From: Niastella sp.
GTDB taxonomy: Bacteria; Bacteroidota; Bacteroidia; Chitinophagales; Chitinophagaceae
Direction of reading: 5' to 3'
Length of the DNA: 5,094 nucleotides
Assembly: GCA_021154515.1 (NCBI GenBank)
Contig: JAJKIL010000292.1
Span: forward strand, 1-5,094
Below the pieces are notes generated by a model that had not been told where the DNA came from, made no database searches, and was given only the letters and a program-made list of their open reading frames with translations. Shown here in pieces: positions 1 to 5,094 of this stretch (its first letter is position 1; each line of letters begins with the position of its first letter). The translations under genes were made by a program, and so were the position numbers.

Positions 1-2
1 AT

Positions 3-263
3 GCCCACATTGCGGTTTTTGTGCGGCCGGCCACTTTTAAATAAAAGGTGGCGCAGAAGATCTCAAAATTACCGGAGGTAAGCTTTCTCGCCATGACATC
101 GGGCGATTATGACCTTGAAGTCGATGTCATGTGCCGCGACAATGATCACCTGGTGCAGTTTATCAATGAGATCTCAAAATTTGAAGGCGTATATCAAACC
201 AAAACTACGCTGTACTTCAAAGTGTACAAGTACGCCCAACCTGACCTGAACTTATTAAAATAG
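3..263 (+). pseudogene. Lrp/AsnC-family transcriptional regulator, C-terminal RAM domain; left-truncated by the window and interrupted by an in-frame TAA
   Basis: Lrp/AsnC proteins are about 150-160 residue DNA-binding regulators: an N-terminal helix-turn-helix followed by a RAM domain that binds an amino acid or similar effector and forms oligomers. Only the RAM half is visible. The frame reads AHIAVFVRPATFK, then TAA at 42-44, then K-V-A-Q-K-I, and continues to TAG at 261-263. The downstream piece carries the family hallmarks PEVSFLAMTSGDYDLEVDV (the G-x-Y-D-L effector-site region), a helix with HLVQFINEIS, and GVYQTKTTLYFKVYKYAQPDL. Flanking sequence on both sides of the TAA is in one frame and looks like continuous RAM sequence, so the stop seems to replace a single residue. 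A GTG at 48-50 could restart translation, giving 71 residues without a DNA-binding domain, but no well-spaced ribosome site precedes it. Family assignment is secure. Whether this is a true pseudogene, a sequencing error or a split gene is open. It lies in the same orientation as the xdh genes, 196 bases upstream, so a regulatory link is possible but not shown. Confidence 0.8.
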
Positions 264-459
264 ACTGCTCCCTATCCAGCCATCCTTCCTTTTTTACCCG
301 CCTTTTACTCTTCATCCAAATTTTACGGGCGAAACAGGTATTTAACAATAAAGGAACATTTGTGATACCAATACGATACAAACCCGATCCAGATATGCTA
401 CTCACCAGGCTTATTCTTTGCCCGGATTTTGCTAACTTTAAAAGAAACCGGCTTTTCCA
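264..459 (+). promoter_or_regulatory. Intergenic leader upstream of the xdh operon, no firm promoter or terminator found
   Basis: This 196-base gap separates the Lrp-type gene from xdhA. Its first part (about 265-311) is rich in pyrimidines and includes a run of six T, but no GC-rich hairpin precedes the T run, so I do not call a rho-independent terminator and co-transcription with the regulator is possible. I looked for the Bacteroidota promoter pair TTTG and TAnnTTTG. TAACTTTA at 433-440 resembles the -7 box but lacks a correctly spaced -33 box. Two near-identical octamers, GATACCAA (364-371) and GATACAAA (375-382), repeat at an 11-base step. The right half also holds a small ORF, listed separately. 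If the operon has its own promoter it should lie here, but the position is not determined. Confidence 0.35.
351..356 (+). promoter_or_regulatory. Candidate Shine-Dalgarno site AAGGAA
   Basis: AAGGAA sits 5 bases before a GTG codon at 362-364, a workable spacing for translation initiation. It is the best purine-rich ribosome-binding match in the leader and lies about 100 bases upstream of the xdhA start, too far to serve xdhA directly. Its use would imply translation of the small ORF at 362-463. Confidence 0.3.
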
Positions 460-463
460 TTGA
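362..463 (+). CDS. Possible 33-codon leader ORF overlapping the xdhA start (speculative)
   Basis: Reading from GTG at 362-364 gives 33 codons (beginning M-I-P-I-R-Y-K-P-D-P-D-M, ending N-R-L-F-H) and a TGA at 461-463. An in-frame ATG at 395 offers a shorter 22-residue version. Two things make it notable. AAGGAA lies 5 bases upstream of the GTG, and the TGA overlaps the TTG start of xdhA at 460-462 in a TTGA arrangement, the kind of stop/start overlap used in translational coupling. The peptide is moderately basic, has no signal peptide or membrane segment, and matches no family I recognise. An ORF this short can occur by chance in an intergenic region, so it may be non-coding. Confidence 0.2.
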   Translation: MIPIRYKPDPDMLLTRLILCPDFANFKRNRLFH

Positions 464-1854
464 TCAAATTCATTCTCAATAATGCAGCTATTGCCACGAG
501 TCTGCCCCCAGGCATGGTGCTGCTTGACTTCGTGCGGTATCACCAGCATTTGACAGGCACCAAAGTGGGCTGTAATGAAGGCGACTGTGGCGCCTGTACT
601 ATGTTGGTGGGTGAACTGAAAGACAATGAATTGCGTTACCGGTCCCTCACCAGCTGCCTCACTCCTTTAGGCAATGTGCACGGTAAACACGTGGTAACCA
701 TCGAAGGGTTGAATATGGAAGGATTGAATCCCATTCAACAGGCTATGTATGATGAATCGGCCACCCAATGCGGTTTTTGCACCCCAGGGTTTGTGGTATC
801 CCTTGCAGGCTTTTGTTTAAGCGGCCAGAGCGCCACCCCACAAAATGCCATTGCTGCGGTTGACGGGAATATCTGCCGTTGCACCGGGTATAAATCCATT
901 GAACGGGCAGCCGTCAAAGTAGCGCAATTAATGCAGGCAAGACAAGACACAGAACCTGTGTCGTTTGTTTCAGACAATCATATTTTGCCAGACTGGTTTG
1001 CCGGTATTAAACAGCGGTTACATTTATTACGAACCGAATTGAACGGACAACTTCACCCAACCGATGCCAGGGAATGGGTAAGCGGCGGAACGGACGTATA
1101 CGTGAAAAAGCACGATATCATGAAAGAAACACCCATCCGCTTTCTGTTCAATGATTCAAACCTGAAAGGAATTTCTCAACAAGGTAACCGGTGTATCATT
1201 GGTGCTGCGGCAACGGTGACTGATCTGTATGAATCGCCGATTATGCAGCAACACTTTCCACGCCTGGCCGATCATATAAAACTGGTTTCTTCTACCCCTA
1301 TCCGTAATATTGCTACAGTTGGCGGCAATTTGATCAACGCCTCCCCCATCGGGGATCTCACAATATTTTTACTGGCGCTGGATGCCACATTAGTATTCAC
1401 AAATGACGAACAACAAAGGGAGTTACCACTCAGGCAATTGTATAAAGGGTATAAAAAATTAGACAGGCAGGCTGATGAACAACTGGCGGCTGTTTCATTT
1501 GAATTGCCCGGCCGCAATATGCACTTCAATTTTGAAAAAGTAAGCAAACGCACCAATCTGGATATTGCCAGCGTAAATTCCGCCTGCTGTTGCGTTATAG
1601 AAAATGAGCAAATCCGTGACATTCGGATTTCAGCTGGGGGTGTGGCGCCCGTGCCAAAACTGCTTGAACAAACAAATGCCTTTTTAAAAGGACAGCCAGT
1701 TAATGATACAACCATCAACCAGGCCATCACAATTGCTCAATCAGAAATTACACCCATCAGTGATGCCCGCGGAACTGAAGCATATAAGCGATTGCTTTTG
1801 GGCCAGTTGATAAAAGCCCATTTTATGATGGTTTCGCAAAACAGTGTTCATTAA
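460..1854 (+). CDS. xdhA: Xanthine dehydrogenase small subunit (iron-sulfur and FAD subunit)
   Basis: This 464-residue cytoplasmic protein carries electrons from the molybdenum site of XdhB to NAD+ through two [2Fe-2S] clusters and FAD. Residues about 1-80 form a plant-type ferredoxin fold with C38, C43, C46 and C66 (motif GCNEGDCGAC). Residues about 85-160 form the four-helix [2Fe-2S] domain with C104, C107, C139 and C141 (QCGFCTPG and GNICRCTGY). Residues about 175-345 form the FAD-binding domain with SGGTD at 208-212 and RNIATVGGNLINASPIGD at 282-299. The rest is the CO-dehydrogenase-flavoprotein C-terminal domain, with KRTNLDIASVN at 363-373. Length and domain order match the bacterial two-subunit XdhA type. 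The start is taken at TTG 460: the frame has a stop at 439-441, there is no in-frame ATG before residue 19, and starting here gives the expected M-I-K-F-I-L-N beginning. Only a weak purine run (AAAAGAAA, 440-447) precedes it. Its stop is followed after 12 bases by xdhB. Confidence 0.95.
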   Translation: MIKFILNNAAIATSLPPGMVLLDFVRYHQHLTGTKVGCNEGDCGACTMLVGELKDNELRYRSLTSCLTPLGNVHGKHVVTIEGLNMEGLNPIQQAMYDESATQCGFCTPGFVVSLAGFCLSGQSATPQNAIAAVDGNICRCTGYKSIERAAVKVAQLMQARQDTEPVSFVSDNHILPDWFAGIKQRLHLLRTELNGQLHPTDAREWVSGGTDVYVKKHDIMKETPIRFLFNDSNLKGISQQGNRCIIGAAATVTDLYESPIMQQHFPRLADHIKLVSSTPIRNIATVGGNLINASPIGDLTIFLLALDATLVFTNDEQQRELPLRQLYKGYKKLDRQADEQLAAVSFELPGRNMHFNFEKVSKRTNLDIASVNSACCCVIENEQIRDIRISAGGVAPVPKLLEQTNAFLKGQPVNDTTINQAITIAQSEITPISDARGTEAYKRLLLGQLIKAHFMMVSQNSVH

Positions 1855-1866
1855 TCATTACGCGTT

Positions 1867-4176
1867 ATGAAAAATATCGATGCCTATACACACCTGCGGG
1901 GTGAATCCATTTACCTGGACGATATTCCGCTGATCCAGGGTACTTTGTTCGGCGCCTCGTTTGGGTCGCCGGTGGCGCATGGCGTCATTACCAGTCTGGA
2001 TACCAGTGATGCAGCTGCCTTGCCCGGTATTGTTCGCATCTTTACTCATAAAGATATAACCGGTGAAAACCAGATTGGTGGCATTGTACCCGATGAGCCC
2101 TTACTGGCCGATCATGAAGTGCATTTTTGCGGTATGCCCGTTGCTTTTGTTGTGGCCGAATCAATTGACGCAGCCCGTGCCGCAGTAAAAAAAATAAAAG
2201 TAACTATTGACCCATTACCGGTGATCACCGATCCGCGGGAAGCAAAGGCTTTGGAAGAACTCATCATTCCCCCACGCACTTTTCAATTAGGCAATATCAA
2301 TGAAGCCTGGTCACAGTGTACGCATATTTTTGAAGGTCGCGCCGATACCAACGGACAGGAACATTTGTATATTGAAACACAAGGGGCCTATGCGGTTCCG
2401 CAGGAACAGCATGCCATCAAAGTATATTCCTCCACCCAGGGGCCAACCGCTGTACAACGCGCCGTTAGCCGTGTACTGGGATTGCCCATGCACCAGGTAG
2501 AAGTGGAAGTAAACAGATTGGGGGGCGGTTTTGGCGGCAAGGAAGATCAGGCGAACACCTGGGCAGCGCTGTGTGCACTGGCAGCACATCATTTAAAACG
2601 GCCGGTTAAATATTCGTTGCATCGCATGGAAGATATGGCCATGACGGGTAAGCGCCATCCTTATTCCGCCGACTTCAGGATTGGGTTGAACCAGGAACTG
2701 AAGATCATCGCATATGAAGTAACGTTTTACCAGAATGCCGGCGCTGCTGCTGACCTGTCGCCCGCTGTAATGGAACGCACGTTGTTCCATTGCACCAACT
2801 CTTATTTTATTCCAAACGTAAAAGCAACCGCCTATAGCTGCAGAACGCATTTACCACCCAACACCGCCTTTCGTGGTTTTGGCGGACCGCAAGGCATGTT
2901 TATGATAGAATCAGCGATTGCAAAGGCTGCAGAAACATTGGGAGTAGCAGCTTCTGTTATTCAGGAGAGGAACCTGTTGCAAACCGGTGATGAATTTCCT
3001 TACGGACAAAAAGCGCAAAATGAAGCGCCTGAATGCTGGCACAAAGCCACTGCTTTGTACAACCTCACAGCCCTGCGCAAAGAAGCAGACGCATTCAATG
3101 CTGCTAATAAATGGTATAAAAAAGGTCTTGCATGCATGCCGGTTTGTTTTGGCATCTCATTCACCAAAACATTGATGAACCAGGCCAGGTCATTGGTGCA
3201 TGTGTATACCGATGGCAGCGTAGGCATTACTACCGGCGCTGTTGAAATGGGTCAGGGTGTGAATACCAAGATCCTGCAGGTAGCAGCTACTATTTTTTCC
3301 ATTCATCCCAACAAGATCAAAATTCATACAACCAATACGTTTAAAATTGCCAACACTTCTCCTTCAGCAGCCAGCGCCACCGCCGACCTGAATGGGAAAG
3401 CTACCTTACTGGCTTGCACCGCCATTGCCAACAGGTTGAAAAAAATGGTGGCAGAAGAACTGAATGTAGGGCAAGATGCCATCACCCTACAGGATGAGTT
3501 TGTTTGGGTGAACGGCCAAAAAACTGATCGTGACTGGAAATCGCTGGTAATGGCCGGACATATAAAAAGAATTGGCTTGTCGGAACACGCGCACTACGCC
3601 ACACCCGAGATCCATTTTGACGCCACAAAAGAAAAGGGTCATCCATTTTCCTATCACGTTTATGGAACGGCGCTTATTGGGGTAACTGTAGATTGTATTC
3701 GCGGGACATATACAGTTGACACCGTTAAAGTGGTACATGACTTTGGTTCCAGTATGAACACGGCCGTTGACCTTGGACAAATAGAAGGCGGCATCGTTCA
3801 GGGCATCGGTTGGATGACGATGGAAGAAGTGGTGTATGACAAAGAAGGGCGGCTGCGTTCCAATGCTTTATCTACTTACAAAGTACCGGATATATACTCT
3901 GTACCAAAAGAGATAGCCATCGATTTCCTACAAACGCCGCATGATAATCTTGCCATCTTCAGGTCTAAGGCTGTGGGTGAACCACCGCTGATGTACGGTA
4001 TTGGCGCTTATTTCGCATTACGCAATGCGGTCCGCGCCTTTAATAAAAACGGGCATTTCCCTTATGACGCACCAATGACACCCGAAAAAGTATTGATGGC
4101 CTTATATGCAACCGAACAAGAAGGAACCAGTCAACCACATGAAGAAACAAGTAAACATCTGGCAGTTGATAAATAA
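1867..4176 (+). CDS. xdhB: Xanthine dehydrogenase large subunit (molybdopterin-binding catalytic subunit)
   Basis: This 769-residue protein holds the molybdenum cofactor and hydroxylates hypoxanthine to xanthine and xanthine to uric acid, in an XdhA2B2-type enzyme. Residues about 8-120 form the aldehyde oxidase/xanthine dehydrogenase a/b-hammerhead domain (GESIYLDDIP at 12-21). The remainder is the two-part molybdopterin-binding region. By alignment from memory to the bovine enzyme, active-site and cofactor residues are all present: Q191 (STQGP), E226 in GGGFGGKE, R304 in VMERTLFH, F338 in AFRGFGGPQ, F432 and T433 in GISFT, Q463 in EMGQG, Q638 in DLGQIEGG and the catalytic base E705 in VGEPPL. 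E226 and R304 together point to purine rather than aldehyde substrates. ATG 1867 places the protein start directly before the conserved domain. No clear Shine-Dalgarno lies in the 12-base gap after xdhA, which is usual for this phylum and suggests coupling. The last 20 or so residues (TEQEGTSQPH and on) are polar and look like a non-conserved tail whose DNA overlaps xdhC. Confidence 0.96.
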   Translation: MKNIDAYTHLRGESIYLDDIPLIQGTLFGASFGSPVAHGVITSLDTSDAAALPGIVRIFTHKDITGENQIGGIVPDEPLLADHEVHFCGMPVAFVVAESIDAARAAVKKIKVTIDPLPVITDPREAKALEELIIPPRTFQLGNINEAWSQCTHIFEGRADTNGQEHLYIETQGAYAVPQEQHAIKVYSSTQGPTAVQRAVSRVLGLPMHQVEVEVNRLGGGFGGKEDQANTWAALCALAAHHLKRPVKYSLHRMEDMAMTGKRHPYSADFRIGLNQELKIIAYEVTFYQNAGAAADLSPAVMERTLFHCTNSYFIPNVKATAYSCRTHLPPNTAFRGFGGPQGMFMIESAIAKAAETLGVAASVIQERNLLQTGDEFPYGQKAQNEAPECWHKATALYNLTALRKEADAFNAANKWYKKGLACMPVCFGISFTKTLMNQARSLVHVYTDGSVGITTGAVEMGQGVNTKILQVAATIFSIHPNKIKIHTTNTFKIANTSPSAASATADLNGKATLLACTAIANRLKKMVAEELNVGQDAITLQDEFVWVNGQKTDRDWKSLVMAGHIKRIGLSEHAHYATPEIHFDATKEKGHPFSYHVYGTALIGVTVDCIRGTYTVDTVKVVHDFGSSMNTAVDLGQIEGGIVQGIGWMTMEEVVYDKEGRLRSNALSTYKVPDIYSVPKEIAIDFLQTPHDNLAIFRSKAVGEPPLMYGIGAYFALRNAVRAFNKNGHFPYDAPMTPEKVLMALYATEQEGTSQPHEETSKHLAVDK
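4121..4126 (+). promoter_or_regulatory. Candidate Shine-Dalgarno site AAGGAA for xdhC inside xdhB
   Basis: AAGGAA lies within the 3' end of xdhB and 12 bases before the ATG of xdhC at 4139. That spacing is longer than ideal, so the site is weak support. It agrees with choosing the ATG at 4139 over the next in-frame ATG at 4202, which would remove the N-terminal helix of the XdhC domain. Confidence 0.35.
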
Positions 4177-5094
4177 AAGCCTGCAACAACAGGTACCGGT
4201 GATGTTGTTGTATGTGCTGCAAAGTGAAGGGAGCAGTCCGGGCCGCCGGGGTTTCTTTATGGCGGTAAATGCAGCCGGAGAAACGGAAGGTTCCATTGGG
4301 GGTGGCATTATGGAACATAAGTTTATAGAACTGGCGAAGGACAAACTAAACACTGCCCAGGAAACACTTCCTGCCATCAGAAAACAGGTCCATAACAAAT
4401 CCGCTCCCGCCAATCAAAGCGGTATGATCTGTTCAGGAGAACAAACCATTTGGGTCTACCCGGTTCCTGCATCAGCTATCAATACCATTCAATGTATTAT
4501 TGCCAGTCTGGAACAAAATAAGAACGGCACCTTACAATTATCGCCCGCCGGTCTGCAATTCACACCCGACATCCCCGATACCGATTTTTATTTCTCCATG
4601 ACGTCAGAAACAGATTGGCTTTACCGTGAAAAGACAGGCTATAAAAATCATTTACATGTTATCGGCGCCGGACATTGTGCATTAGCGCTTTGCCGCCTGA
4701 TGCAGAGCATGGAGTTTTACATTCATTTGTACGATGATCGATCCAGCTTAAAAACGTTTTTAGAGAACGAGTATGCCCATGAAAAAAAAATAATTACAGA
4801 TTATACTGAACTGGATGAATTGATTTCCGGAGGGAACCACCAATACATAGTTGTGATGACGGTTGGTTATCGCACCGATGATGTAGTAATAAGAACGCTG
4901 TGGAAAAAGCAATTCAGATACGTTGGTTTACTGGGTAGTAAAAGCAAGATAGAAAAGATGTTTACCGATTACCGGGCCGAAGGAGTGCCCGATTCTGTAC
5001 TGCAACCTATACATGCACCTGTTGGCATTGCCATTCATAGTGAAACCCCGGAAGAGATTGCCATTAGTATTGCGGCAGAGATTATTCGGGAGAA
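4139..5094 (+). CDS. xdhC: Xanthine dehydrogenase accessory protein XdhC (molybdenum cofactor sulfuration/insertion), 3' end beyond the window
   Basis: The frame from ATG 4139 stays open for 318 codons to the right edge with no stop. XdhC proteins bind the molybdenum cofactor, promote its sulfuration together with a cysteine desulfurase and insert it into XdhB; they are not subunits of the mature enzyme. The N-terminal XdhC/CoxI domain (about 5-105) shows GSSPGRRGFFMAV at 31-43, GSIGGGIMEHK at 51-61 and SGMICSGEQ at 94-102, with C98 at the conserved cysteine of the family. The C-terminal Rossmann domain (about 170-318) shows HVIGAGHCALAL at 173-184, LYDDR at 197-201, VVMTVGYRTDD at 238-248, LLGSKSKIEKM at 264-274, and API-like APVGIAIHSETPEEIAISIAAEI near the end. 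Family length suggests only a short C-terminal tail is missing. The start overlaps the end of xdhB by 38 bases in another frame, suggesting coupled translation. The gene order xdhA-xdhB-xdhC is the classic one. Confidence 0.93.
   Translation, partial: MKKQVNIWQLINKSLQQQVPVMLLYVLQSEGSSPGRRGFFMAVNAAGETEGSIGGGIMEHKFIELAKDKLNTAQETLPAIRKQVHNKSAPANQSGMICSGEQTIWVYPVPASAINTIQCIIASLEQNKNGTLQLSPAGLQFTPDIPDTDFYFSMTSETDWLYREKTGYKNHLHVIGAGHCALALCRLMQSMEFYIHLYDDRSSLKTFLENEYAHEKKIITDYTELDELISGGNHQYIVVMTVGYRTDDVVIRTLWKKQFRYVGLLGSKSKIEKMFTDYRAEGVPDSVLQPIHAPVGIAIHSETPEEIAISIAAEIIRE

Noticed and set aside
283..330. Rho-independent terminator after the Lrp-type gene (T run at 291-296, then CCCG and CGGG)
   Set aside because: The only complementary segments are about four or five bases long and sit after the T run, so no stable hairpin followed by a U tract can form.
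337..369. Hairpin GGTAT/ATACC in the leader
   Set aside because: Only five base pairs with a loop of over 20 bases and no flanking complementarity; expected by chance.
433..440. TAACTTTA as a Bacteroidota -7 promoter box for xdhA
   Set aside because: It matches most of TAnnTTTG, but the nearest upstream TTTG (417-420) is only 12 bases away, not about 19-21, and transcription would start almost at the TTG codon.
217..549. 110-codon reverse-strand ORF across the leader and the xdhA start
   Set aside because: It runs antisense through the conserved XdhA N-terminus and the Lrp tail, resembles no protein family, and is probably open by chance.
1272..1730. 152-codon reverse-strand ORF inside xdhA
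   Set aside because: It is antisense to a strongly conserved FAD-domain coding region and its translation is low-complexity Ser/Cys-rich with no family resemblance; a shadow of the real gene.
4040..4413. Reverse-strand ORFs at the xdhB/xdhC junction
   Set aside because: Both are antisense to clear XdhB and XdhC coding sequence; the hydrophobic look of their translations follows from the complementary codons.
1..5094. CRISPR arrays, insertion sequences, tRNA or rRNA genes, phage or defence modules
   Set aside because: No regularly spaced repeats, transposase motifs, terminal inverted repeats or RNA gene signatures were seen; nearly all the sequence is explained by the regulator fragment and xdhABC.

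Overview
The window reads as chromosomal DNA of a member of the Bacteroidota, most likely a Chitinophagaceae-type soil bacterium. This is inferred from the protein style of all four genes, the weak or absent Shine-Dalgarno signals and the moderate base composition. No rRNA, tRNA or other taxonomic marker is present, so the genus is not determined. All recognised genes lie on the + strand.

Layout: (1) Bases 3-263 encode the C-terminal ligand-sensing (RAM) half of an Lrp/AsnC-family transcriptional regulator. Its N-terminal DNA-binding half lies off the left edge, and one in-frame TAA at 42-44 interrupts the frame. (2) Bases 264-459 are an intergenic leader with no clear terminator or promoter. 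It contains a possible 33-codon leader ORF (362-463) whose stop codon overlaps the xdhA start. (3) Bases 460-1854 are xdhA, the [2Fe-2S]/[2Fe-2S]/FAD subunit of xanthine dehydrogenase. (4) Bases 1867-4176 are xdhB, the molybdopterin-binding catalytic subunit. (5) Bases 4139-5094 are the first 318 codons of xdhC, the molybdenum-cofactor sulfuration and insertion factor. It overlaps xdhB by 38 nt and runs off the right edge.

The three xdh genes form a tight operon. XdhB oxidises hypoxanthine or xanthine at a sulfurated molybdenum cofactor. Electrons pass through the two iron-sulfur clusters of XdhA to FAD and then to NAD+. XdhC is not part of the final enzyme: it binds the cofactor, supports its sulfuration and hands it to XdhB. 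Active-site residues diagnostic of purine oxidation, as opposed to aldehyde oxidation, are all present in XdhB. The likely role is purine catabolism or salvage.

I found no evidence of a novel system. The points most worth a second look are the in-frame stop in the Lrp-type gene, the TTG start of xdhA with its TTGA overlap to an upstream small ORF, and the long xdhB/xdhC overlap.
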